Shown: positions 17,889 to 25,064 of the stretch, one piece after another
Layout of the letters: the number at the start of each line of letters is the position of its first letter
How positions within the stretch are numbered: position 1 is the stretch's first letter
Source: Methylorubrum extorquens
GTDB lineage: Bacteria > Pseudomonadota > Alphaproteobacteria > Rhizobiales > Beijerinckiaceae
Direction: 5' to 3'
DNA: 64,000 nt
NCBI RefSeq assembly: GCF_024169925.1
Contig: NZ_JALJXF010000001.1
Location: 3,478,001 to 3,542,000 of the forward strand
The notes under the pieces: generated by a model
What the model was told of the DNA's origin: nothing
What the model saw: only the letters and a program-made list of their open reading frames with translations
Databases searched by the model: none
Position numbers and translations under genes: made by a program

Positions 17889-19019
17889 ATGGAAAAGCCC
17901 CTGCCGAAGTCCGTGCCGAAATCCTTGCAGCGCCGCGCCGTGCTGACCGCCGGCCTCGGTGCCGGATTGAGCGCTGGAACGCTGGCGAGCCCGGCCCAGG
18001 CCCAGCAACCCGCGCCGGAGCTGCGCTGGCGCCTCGCCTCGGGCTATGCGCGCAACCTCGACATCCTGTTCGGCGCCTCCGAGAGCCTTGCGAAAGCGGT
18101 GGCCGAGGCGACCGACGGGCGCTTCCAGATCCAGGTCTCGGCCGCGGGCGAGTCGGTCCCCACCGAGGGGCTGCTCGACGCAGTCGGCGGCGGGAAGACC
18201 GAGATGGGCCACGCCCCGGCGAGCTTCGGCATGGCGAAGAACTCAGCCTTCGCCCTCGCCACCGCGATGCCGTTCGGGCTCAACGCCCGCGGCCAGAACG
18301 CGTGGTGGCTCCAGGGTGGCGCGGCGGAGTTGTTCGTCGAGATCTTCGCCAAGAACGGATTAGTGGCTTTGCCCGGCGGCAATACCGGGGCGCAGATGGG
18401 CGGCTGGTTCCGCAAGGAGATCAAGACGGTCGGCGAACTCCAAGGTCTCAAGCTGCGCATCGGCGGGCTCGGCGCCACGGTGCTGGCCAAGCTCGGCGCC
18501 ACCGTGCAGGCGACGCCGGGGCCGGAGATCTATGCCGCGCTGGAGAGCAAGGCGCTCGATGCGGCCGAATGGATCGGCCCGCACGACGACGAGAAGCTCG
18601 GCCTCCAGAAGATCGCGCCGGTCTACCATTATCCCGGCTTCTGGGAGGGCGGCGCGCTCCTGCATTTCTGGATCAACGCCGACGCCTGGAAGGGCCTGCC
18701 CAAGTCGTACCGGGCCATTCTTCAGGCCGCCGCGGCGCAAGTGAATGCCGACGTCCAGGCCCGCTACGACGCGCGCAACCCGCAGGCCCTGCGCCGGCTC
18801 GTTTCGGGCGGCGCGCAGCTGCGTCCCTTCCCGCAGGACGTGATGGAAGCCGCGCTCAAGGCCTCGAACGAGGTCTATGCCGACCTCTCGGCCAAGAACC
18901 CGGACTTCAAGCGGATCTACGACGCGATGAAGACCTTCCGGAACGAGGAATACCTCTGGTTCCAAGTGGCCGAATACACCTACGACAACTTCATGATCCG
19001 CGCCCGCGCCCGCGGATGA
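17889..19019 (+). CDS. TRAP transporter substrate-binding protein (DctP/TakP type)
   Basis: 376 residues with a Tat-like signal (LQRRAVLTAGLGAGLSAG). The mature part has DctP-family features: LRWRLASGYARNLDILFGA, TEMGHAPASFG, NTGAQMGGWFRKEI, LKLRIGGLGATVLAKLGA and the ligand-proximal ALESKALDAAEWIGPHDDE followed by HYPGFWEGGALLHFWIN, very like TakP proteins that bind 2-oxo acids. TRAP systems need DctQ and DctM membrane subunits and neither is in the window, so the gene is solitary here. Ligand is inferred only. Confidence 0.88.
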   Translation: MEKPLPKSVPKSLQRRAVLTAGLGAGLSAGTLASPAQAQQPAPELRWRLASGYARNLDILFGASESLAKAVAEATDGRFQIQVSAAGESVPTEGLLDAVGGGKTEMGHAPASFGMAKNSAFALATAMPFGLNARGQNAWWLQGGAAELFVEIFAKNGLVALPGGNTGAQMGGWFRKEIKTVGELQGLKLRIGGLGATVLAKLGATVQATPGPEIYAALESKALDAAEWIGPHDDEKLGLQKIAPVYHYPGFWEGGALLHFWINADAWKGLPKSYRAILQAAAAQVNADVQARYDARNPQALRRLVSGGAQLRPFPQDVMEAALKASNEVYADLSAKNPDFKRIYDAMKTFRNEEYLWFQVAEYTYDNFMIRARARG

Positions 19020-19038
19020 TCGCCCCCGGACTCAGGAC

Positions 19039-19064
19039 AAAAAAAAGCCGCCCGTGAGGGCGGC
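19039..19064 (-). terminator. Strong intrinsic terminator on the minus strand
   Basis: A perfect 7-bp GC stem (GCCGCCC/GGGCGGC) with a 4-base loop followed by eight Ts when read on the minus strand. There is no T tract on the plus side, so it does not serve the TRAP gene. Confidence 0.85.
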
Positions 19065-19130
19065 CCGAAGTCTAGGGAGGAAACGCCCAAGGAGGGCAGC
19101 GGGAGGCAGACGCCGTCTGCGTTCCCGCAA
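19039..19130 (-). ncRNA. Candidate small RNA with repeated CCUCC motifs
   Basis: Read on the minus strand: a stem-loop (outer arms 19099-19103/19124-19128, inner GCAGAC/GUCUGC 19106-19111/19115-19120), then a hairpin GCCC-UCCUU-GGGC (19085-19097), a single-stranded UUUCCUCCCUAGAC, and an intrinsic terminator GCCGCCC-UCAC-GGGCGGC-U8 (19039-19064). CCUCC-type anti-Shine-Dalgarno motifs occur three times, a layout known from alphaproteobacterial trans-acting sRNAs. No minus-strand protein gene precedes this terminator. The 5' end is a guess; a TTGCAA at 19158-19163 could be a -35 but its partner -10 is poor. Confidence 0.5.
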
Positions 19131-19545
19131 TGCACAAAGTGATCTTTGCCCTGAATTTTGCAAGACGCTTGGCCGGCAATGGTCGCGTTTGCGCGTGCGG
19201 AGGCACACGTCGGCCGGGGTCTGTCACTCAAATGCCGCAGATGAATTCGAGGCCTGAGTGTAATGGATCACCGCGATCTATGCAGTAAATTGAACTGCGC
19301 CCATTGTTTTCGCGCACGACAAATTCCTGAACGGGTTGGCGATTTCTGATCCGCAGCCGGCGACGCACGGAGGCGGGGAGCGCGTCGGGCCGAGCCCGAT
19401 GCAACGTTCTTGGCGCTGACGCATTCCCTGCCCCGAACGGGACGTCCGACCCGCGAAATGGAAGGCGGGGCCCGAATCGGCGCGTCCGGTTGCCTCGGCG
19501 GAGACGGACCGAACAGAAGCAGCCGAGACGGGGCGTTTTCGAACC

Positions 19546-20949
19546 ATGGCGATCCAACCGGCCCGCATCCGGGTGCTGAACGACGTTCCGCCACGCGAGG
19601 GCGCCGATCACGTGCTGTACCTGATGCAGCAGGCCATGCGCGTTCCGTTCAATCCGGCGCTGGAACTCGCGATCGAGGAGGCCAACCGCCTCGAACTCCC
19701 GCTTCTCGTCTGCTTCGGCCTGCTCGACGGCGCCAACGGCTTCCCCGAGGCCAATGCCCGGCACTACGCCTTCCTGCTCCAGGGGCTCGCCGACGCGGCG
19801 GCCGCCCTGGAGAAGCGCGGCATCGCCTTTTTCGTACGCCGGGCGACGCCCGCCGAGGTCGCCGTCGACCTCTCGGACAAAGCCGCGCTGCTGGTGCTCG
19901 ACCGCGGCTACCTCGCGATCCAGAAGCGTTGGTACGATGAGATCGAACGCGCGGCGCGATGCCGGATCGTCCAGGTCGAGGGCGATGTGGTGGTGCCGGT
20001 CGAGACCGCCTCGACCAAGCACGAATACGCCGCCCGCACCCTGCGCCCCAAGCTCCGGAAGCTCTGGGACGAATACCTCGAACCCGTCAAACCGCGCAGG
20101 GTCGATCACCCGGCCGACGGGCTGCTCAAGCGCTTGAAACTGAAGGACGGGCTCGACGTCTCGGACCCGGACAAGCTTCTCGCGAAGCTGACGCTCGACA
20201 CCACGGTCGGCCCGGTGAAGCGCTTCCGCGGCGGCTACACCGAGGCCGCCGGGCATCTCAAGCGCTTCGTGAAGGACGCGTTCGCCGGCTACGGCGCCGG
20301 CCGCAACAAGCCGGAGGCGGGGGCGGCCTCCCACATGAGCCCCTACCTGCATTTCGGGCACATCTCACCGGTCGAGATCGCACTGGCGATCCGCGCCGCC
20401 AAGGACGGCGACCCCGACGACCGCTCGGCTTATCTCGAGGAGCTGATCGTGCGGCGCGAGCTGGCGATGAACCACGTCTTCCACACGCAGGGCTACGACG
20501 ACTACGCCCGCGCCGTGCCCGACTGGGCCCGCAAGACGCTGGCCGAGCATGCCGACGACGAGCGCCCGAAACTTTATTTCGAAGAGGAGCTGGCGGAGGG
20601 GAAGACTCACGACCATTACTGGAACGTCGCCATGCGCGAGATGCGCGAGACCGGTTACATGCACAACCAGCTCCGCATGTACTGGGGCAAGAAGATCCTC
20701 GAATGGTCGCCCTCCCCGGAGGAGGCATTCGCCCGGACGCTGCGGCTCAACAACCGCTACTTCCTCGATGGGCGCGACGCGAACTCCTTCACCAACGTTG
20801 CCTGGATCTTCGGGCTGCACGACCGCCCGTGGCAGACCCGGAAGATTTTCGGGAGCGTGCGCTACCAGAGCGAGAACTCGCTCAGGAAGTTCGACGCGAA
20901 GGGCTACGAGCGGGCGGTGACGCAGCTGTGCGAGGCGGAGAAGGGTTGA
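19546..20949 (+). CDS. phr: Class II CPD photolyase
   Basis: A FAD-dependent DNA repair enzyme that splits cyclobutane pyrimidine dimers using blue light. The 467-residue protein has an N-terminal alpha/beta photolyase domain and a C-terminal FAD domain with class II signatures: MSPYLHFGHISP near 264, ELIVRRELAMNH, HDHYWNVAMREM, TGYMHNQLRMYWGKKILEW and FLDGRDANSFTNVAWIFG near the end. Class II rather than class I is indicated by this last block. Reasonable for a leaf-surface, light-exposed methylotroph. Normal length, intact. Confidence 0.95.
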   Translation: MAIQPARIRVLNDVPPREGADHVLYLMQQAMRVPFNPALELAIEEANRLELPLLVCFGLLDGANGFPEANARHYAFLLQGLADAAAALEKRGIAFFVRRATPAEVAVDLSDKAALLVLDRGYLAIQKRWYDEIERAARCRIVQVEGDVVVPVETASTKHEYAARTLRPKLRKLWDEYLEPVKPRRVDHPADGLLKRLKLKDGLDVSDPDKLLAKLTLDTTVGPVKRFRGGYTEAAGHLKRFVKDAFAGYGAGRNKPEAGAASHMSPYLHFGHISPVEIALAIRAAKDGDPDDRSAYLEELIVRRELAMNHVFHTQGYDDYARAVPDWARKTLAEHADDERPKLYFEEELAEGKTHDHYWNVAMREMRETGYMHNQLRMYWGKKILEWSPSPEEAFARTLRLNNRYFLDGRDANSFTNVAWIFGLHDRPWQTRKIFGSVRYQSENSLRKFDAKGYERAVTQLCEAEKG

Positions 20950-20985
20950 GGCGAAATCCGACGACGTGCGTCGCCTCCGAGGCTC

Positions 20986-22065
20986 CTACTGGTGCGAGTC
21001 TAACACTTGGTGCCCGCGCCTTGCGGCCTGGATGATGCGATCCGGGTCGGCGGTCCAGGTGAAGGGCTTGGGGTCGCCGTTGCTCTCGGCGATGAAGCGT
21101 TTGATGGCCGCCTGTACCTCGATCAGCGATCCGAACACGCCGCGTCGCAGGCGGCGTTTTGCGAGCTTGGCGAAGAAGCCCTCAACGGCGTTGAGCCACG
21201 AGGCTGAGGTCGGGGTGAAATGGAAGGTCCAGCGTGGGTGGCGATCGAGCCAGGCGCGGACCTTCGGGTGCTTGTGAACGGCATAGTTGTCCAGGATCGC
21301 GTGGACGATCTTGCCCGCCGGAACCGCCGCCTCGACCGCGTTGAGGAAACGGATGAACTCCTGATGCCGGTGGCGCTGCATGCAGCGGCCAATCACCTTG
21401 CCCTCCAGGATGTCCAGAGCGGCAAACAGGGTCGTCGTGCCGTGGCGCTTGTAGTCGTGGGTGCGCGTCGTCGGCTGGCCCGGCTTCATCGGCAACGGGG
21501 CCTGCGTGCGGGCGAGCGCTTGGATCTGGCTCTTCTCGTCGACCGAAAGCACGACGGCATGGGCGGGCGGATCGACGTAGAGCCCGACGACGTCACGCAA
21601 TTTGGCAGCGAAGGCCGGGTCGGTAGAGAGCTTGAACTGCCGGACCCGGTGTGGCTGTAGGCCGTGCCTCCGCCAGATCCGCTGCACCGACGAAATGCTT
21701 ATGGCTGTGACCTTGCTCATGGCGGCGGCCGTCCAATGCGTGGTCTCGCCGGGCGGATCTTCCTGCGTCAGAGCCACAACACGCGCCGCCACCTCCGGCC
21801 CCAGCGGCGGGATGCGCGCCGGCCGCGTCTTGTCTCGCAGGAGCCCTTCGACGCCCTCCTGCGCGAAGCGGTCCTGCCAGCGCCAGACCGCCGTCTTGGA
21901 CACGGCCGCCTCACGCATGATCGCGTGCGTCCCGATCCCATCGGCGCTCAGCAGCACGATGCGAGCGCGCCAAACGTGCTTCTGCGGAGTGTTTCGATCC
22001 GCGACCAGGGCCTCTAGCCGAAGGCGATCCGAGGCGGAGAGCGTGAAAGAGATGTCACTGCGCAT
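20986..22065 (-). CDS. IS630-family transposase
   Basis: 359 residues, full length and uninterrupted: N-terminal helix-turn-helix (MREAAVSKTAVWRWQDRF, residues 50-67), a linker with PPGETTHWT, then the DDE catalytic core with D176 (LSVDEKSQ), D259 (AILDNYAVH) and E295 (SWLNAVEGFF). Cuts and joins element ends at TA sites. The element lies between the photolyase gene and the 3' end of the interrupted GyrI-like gene without breaking either. Probably active or recently active, as the frame is intact. Confidence 0.95.
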   Translation of the reverse strand: MRSDISFTLSASDRLRLEALVADRNTPQKHVWRARIVLLSADGIGTHAIMREAAVSKTAVWRWQDRFAQEGVEGLLRDKTRPARIPPLGPEVAARVVALTQEDPPGETTHWTAAAMSKVTAISISSVQRIWRRHGLQPHRVRQFKLSTDPAFAAKLRDVVGLYVDPPAHAVVLSVDEKSQIQALARTQAPLPMKPGQPTTRTHDYKRHGTTTLFAALDILEGKVIGRCMQRHRHQEFIRFLNAVEAAVPAGKIVHAILDNYAVHKHPKVRAWLDRHPRWTFHFTPTSASWLNAVEGFFAKLAKRRLRRGVFGSLIEVQAAIKRFIAESNGDPKPFTWTADPDRIIQAARRGHQVLDSHQ

Positions 22066-22080
22066 CCCACGAGACTCGCA
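20986..22080 (-). mobile_element. IS630-family insertion sequence
   Basis: One transposase gene flanked by short inverted repeats: TGCGAGTCT at 20993-21001 and its complement AGACTCGCA at 22072-22080. The left repeat overlaps the last codons of the transposase. IS630 elements duplicate a TA target; a TA lies just outside the left repeat (20987-20988) but I see none immediately outside the right repeat, so exact ends are uncertain. Confidence 0.8.
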
Positions 22081-22125
22081 GGACGGACTTCAAACCGGAA
22101 CCCCGGACGGACTCAACCGTCAGGG
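22081..22125. repeat. Imperfect direct repeat next to the IS end
   Basis: Two close copies, GGACGGACTTCAAACCG starting at 22081 and GGACGGACTCAACCG starting at 22109, abut the right inverted repeat of the IS630 element. Origin unknown: target-region repeat or decayed element end. Confidence 0.45.
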
Positions 22126-22133
22126 CTGAACCA

Positions 22134-22739
22134 CTACCGGATGGGCTGGCGCAGGATCGTCTTCAGTTTGGCGGGCTCCGTCTTGCGGGGATCGCTGAGA
22201 TAGATCTCGTGATGCGGGCCGTTGAAGGTCACGCCCCGGCTCGGCATGACCTCGTCGTGCAGGTGCTTCAGCGTCGGACCTTCGTCGTCGTATCGCCCGA
22301 TGTGCAGGATCTGGAGCGCCCTGCCCTCGTCGTAGGGCTCGAAGCGCATCGCGTTCGGCGGCGTTCCGAGCTTGTCACCCATCTTCGTCGCGGCAGCCTC
22401 GAACATGGTGTCCGTGACGAAATCAGGAGCCGGGATCATGACGGTCCAGCGCCAGCTTTCCTTATCGCGCCGAACGAAGCTGCCGGGATCGTCGGCTCAC
22501 CAGAGCGCCTCCAACGGCGGCACGACGTAGTCCTGTCCGAGGGACTTGGCAGCGAACTTCATCGCGTAGCTGACGCCGTAGAGCCACGTGACCGCCGTGC
22601 GGTAGGACTCGGCGACATTGGGGTCGCCCTCGCCATCGACTTTGACGAAGGTCCAGGTCGGAACGTGAATTTCGGCAAACTCCCGCGTCGGTGCGCTGTA
22701 GAGTTTCTTGAAGCGCTTCTTCAGGTCGATCTTGTCCAT
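22134..22739 (-). pseudogene. GyrI-like domain protein interrupted by one in-frame TGA
   Basis: The frame from the ATG at 22739 encodes MDKIDLKKRFKKLYSAP and continues for 80 codons to PPLEALW, then TGA at 22497-22499, and stays open in the same frame (ADDPGSFVRRDKESWRWTV, then DFVTDTMFEAAATKMG to LRQPIR) until the stop at 22134. Intact relatives of this ~200-residue GyrI-like small-molecule-binding family read PLEGLWWAED here, so the TGA replaces the second Trp codon (TGG to TGA). Both halves keep good coding character, so the change looks recent. The downstream half could restart at the ATG 22437-22439 but would lack part of the fold. Confidence 0.85.
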
Positions 22740-22822
22740 GGATCGGCGACATCCCTCGGCACGATTGCGGTCAGGTGCCCCGGCTCTGGCCGGGCCGCTC
22801 GCCAGAGACCGGGCTCCGCCGG

Positions 22823-23608
22823 TCAGCGCTTCAAGCACCCCATCAGCCCATCCACCTGACCCATCCGGCTCTGGATGCGCCCGGCGATCGCCCGCACCCC
22901 GCGGGTCGGCTTGCCGGCGCTGCGCAGGATCGGGTTCGGCAGCACGGCGGCAAGCAGGGCGGCCTCGCCTCGAGTCAGGTCGCGTGCGCTCTTGCGGAAC
23001 CAGTGGCGGGCGGCGGCCTCGGCCCCGAAGATGCCCTCGCCCCACTCGGCGACGTTGAGATAGATCTCCATCGTCCGGCGCTTGCCCCAGAGCGCGTCGG
23101 CCATCACCGCGAGCGGGATTTCGAGCCCCTTGCGGATGTAGGAGCGGCCCGGCCACAGGAAGACGTTCTTGACCGTCTGCATGGTGATGGTCGAGGCGCC
23201 GCGGCTCGGGCCCTCCTCGTCGTCCACCACGTCGCGCAGGGCGCCCCAATCGACGCCGTTATGCAGGCAGAAGCGCTGATCCTCGGAGGCCATCACCGCC
23301 TGGACCAGGGCGGGCGCGATCGCCTCCAGCTTCACGCTGTCCCGCTGCGCGCCCTGAAGCGTCACCCAACGGCCCAGCATCAGGGTTGAGGGCGGGGTCG
23401 CCACGCTATAGACGAGCGCGAGCGTGAGCGTGAAGGCAAGAATGGCAATGGGAGCGAGCGTGATCAGGGTGGCGGCGCGCCGCAGCCCGGTTCGACGCCT
23501 CGGGGCGGGGTTCCGCGGCGCGGGAGTCCTCGCGAGGGGCTTCGGCGAAGGAATCCTTCGCAGGTCGCGCCCGTGCCGTTCCGACTCGCTCTCCTCCGGC
23601 ACCGCCAC
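22823..23608 (-). CDS. mtgA: Monofunctional biosynthetic peptidoglycan transglycosylase
   Basis: Polymerises lipid II into glycan strands at the outer face of the inner membrane. The 261-residue protein has a basic, Pro/Arg-rich cytoplasmic tail (1-44), one membrane anchor (about 45-70), and the GT51 domain: catalytic E109 in ASEDQRF, then GASTITMQTVKNVFLWPGRSY, RKGLEIPLA and KRRTMEIYLNVAEWG with the second glutamate. Divergent from ispA with a 36-base gap, so promoters must overlap. Confidence 0.95.
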   Translation of the reverse strand: MAVPEESESERHGRDLRRIPSPKPLARTPAPRNPAPRRRTGLRRAATLITLAPIAILAFTLTLALVYSVATPPSTLMLGRWVTLQGAQRDSVKLEAIAPALVQAVMASEDQRFCLHNGVDWGALRDVVDDEEGPSRGASTITMQTVKNVFLWPGRSYIRKGLEIPLAVMADALWGKRRTMEIYLNVAEWGEGIFGAEAAARHWFRKSARDLTRGEAALLAAVLPNPILRSAGKPTRGVRAIAGRIQSRMGQVDGLMGCLKR

Positions 23609-23644
23609 GTCGCGTCCGCCCCTCCCCGATCCAGGCCCCTTCCG

Positions 23645-24607
23645 ATGACCTCAACGCAGGCTTCCCACCCCTCGGTCAAGGCGGACGCCTATACGGGTGA
23701 CTTTACCCACAGGCTCGCCGGGGTCGCCGACACCGTCGAGACCTTCCTCGTCGATCTGCTCGGGCCGACCCTGCAAGAGGGCGAGATCGCCCGGCCGCCC
23801 CGGCTGATGGAGGCGATGCGCCACGCCGTGCTTGGCGGCGGCAAGCGCCTGCGGCCGTTCCTCGCCATCGAGACCGCGCGGATGCTCGGCGGGGCCGAGG
23901 ATGCCGCGCTCGCGGCCGGCGCCGGCGTCGAACTCGTCCACTGCTACAGCCTCGTCCACGACGACCTGCCGGCGATGGACGACGACGACCTGCGCCGCGG
24001 CAAGCCCACCGTCCACAAGGCCTTCGACGAGGCCACCGCGATCCTCGTCGGCGACGCGCTTCAGACGCTGGCCTTCGAGGTGACCGCCGACCCGCGCTGG
24101 CAGCCCGATCCGGCGATCCGGGCCGAACTCGTGCTCGGCCTCGCCCGCGCCTCCGGGCTCGGCGGCATGGTCGGCGGCCAGCTTCTCGACCTCTCGGCCG
24201 AGGGGCGCTTCGGCCCGGCCACCATGGATATCGACGACACCCTGCGGATGCAGGCGATGAAGACCGGCGCGATCCTCGCCTTCTCGGTCGAGGCCGGCGC
24301 TCTCGTCGGCGGCGCGAATGCGGACGAGCGGGCGGCACTGCTGCGCTACGGCAAGGCGCTCGGCCAAGCCTTCCAGGTCGCCGACGACATTCTGGACCGC
24401 GAGGCCTCCCCGGAAGCGATGGGCAAGGCCACCGGGAAGGACAAGGAGGCCGGCAAGGCGACGCTGGTGGACCGCCTCGGCCTCGACGGCGCGCGGGCGG
24501 AGTGCGACCGGCTGGTGGCGGTTTGCGAGGAGGCGGTCGCCCCCTGGGGCGAGCGGGCGCAGGTGCTCAAGGATGCCGCCCGGTTCACCGTGGCACGCAA
24601 GGCCTGA
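23645..24607 (+). CDS. ispA: Farnesyl diphosphate synthase (short-chain polyprenyl synthase)
   Basis: Condenses IPP with DMAPP and GPP to make C15 isoprenoid precursors of quinones, carotenoids, hopanoids and bacteriochlorophyll side chains. The 320-residue protein shows GGGKRLRPFL (about 64-73), the first Asp-rich motif DDLPAMDDDDLRRGKPT from D106, GGQLLDLSAEG, KTGAILAFSVEAGA, and the second motif QVADDILD. Two residues between the first Asp pair and the next Asp are typical of bacterial IspA (type II). Convergent with the DCC gene, four bases apart. Confidence 0.93.
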   Translation: MTSTQASHPSVKADAYTGDFTHRLAGVADTVETFLVDLLGPTLQEGEIARPPRLMEAMRHAVLGGGKRLRPFLAIETARMLGGAEDAALAAGAGVELVHCYSLVHDDLPAMDDDDLRRGKPTVHKAFDEATAILVGDALQTLAFEVTADPRWQPDPAIRAELVLGLARASGLGGMVGGQLLDLSAEGRFGPATMDIDDTLRMQAMKTGAILAFSVEAGALVGGANADERAALLRYGKALGQAFQVADDILDREASPEAMGKATGKDKEAGKATLVDRLGLDGARAECDRLVAVCEEAVAPWGERAQVLKDAARFTVARKA

Positions 24608-24611
24608 TTCG

Positions 24612-25064
24612 TTACTCTGGTTGCGGCGGGTCCGCCGGCCGCACGCCGTGGAAGCGGTGCCGCTGGTCCGGCGGCACCCGGGCGCAATCCTCTCGACGGC
24701 CGAACCAGCGATAGCGGTATCGCGCGACGAGGCCGTAGAGGCGATCACGCAACGGCTTCGGAACGATCCCGAACACCCGGCACCAGCGCCACGGCGCCTT
24801 GAGATGCCCCGCCACGGCGAGCGCGGCATCCGAACGCGTCAGCGCCCGCCCATCCTGAATCAGCAGGAAGGTGCCGTTGAGATCCGCTTCAGTGAAGCCG
24901 TGGCGGGCGACGAGGTCGAGCCCCTCGCCGGACCACGCGCCCATGAAGTGCAGGCTCTGGTCGCGCTCATGCGCCAGCACGAAGCGCAGCATCCCGGCGC
25001 AGAGCACGCAATCCGTGTCGAAGACGAGGGTCGGCGGCATCGGCCGGGGTGCTGAGGCGGTCAC
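24612..25064 (-). CDS. DCC-family thiol-disulfide oxidoreductase-like protein (DUF393)
   Basis: 150 residues starting at a GTG whose last two bases overlap the stop of the TPP enzyme (GTGA), a sign of translational coupling. The N-terminal FDTDCVLCAGMLRFV carries the family D-x-D-C-x2-C motif (C19, C22). A later WRWCRVFGIVPKPLRDRLY is also typical. Members are predicted to have a thioredoxin-like fold; the biochemical role is unknown. Confidence 0.85.
   Translation of the reverse strand: MTASAPRPMPPTLVFDTDCVLCAGMLRFVLAHERDQSLHFMGAWSGEGLDLVARHGFTEADLNGTFLLIQDGRALTRSDAALAVAGHLKAPWRWCRVFGIVPKPLRDRLYGLVARYRYRWFGRREDCARVPPDQRHRFHGVRPADPPQPE

Larger units (their letters stand above)
19020..19545. 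other. Non-coding region between TRAP and photolyase genes
   Basis: 526 bases without a credible protein gene. The left quarter contains a minus-strand terminator and two further hairpins that look like a small RNA (listed separately). The right part (19230-19400) is less GC-rich and should contain the photolyase promoter, which I could not pin down. Confidence 0.6.

Noticed and set aside
18980..19231. An 83-codon minus-strand frame over the TRAP gene end
   Set aside because: It contains a strong intrinsic terminator and the sRNA-like hairpins, and has no family similarity.
22134..22439. A separate 101-residue gene
   Set aside because: It is the in-frame continuation of the interrupted GyrI-like gene after the TGA, not an independent gene.
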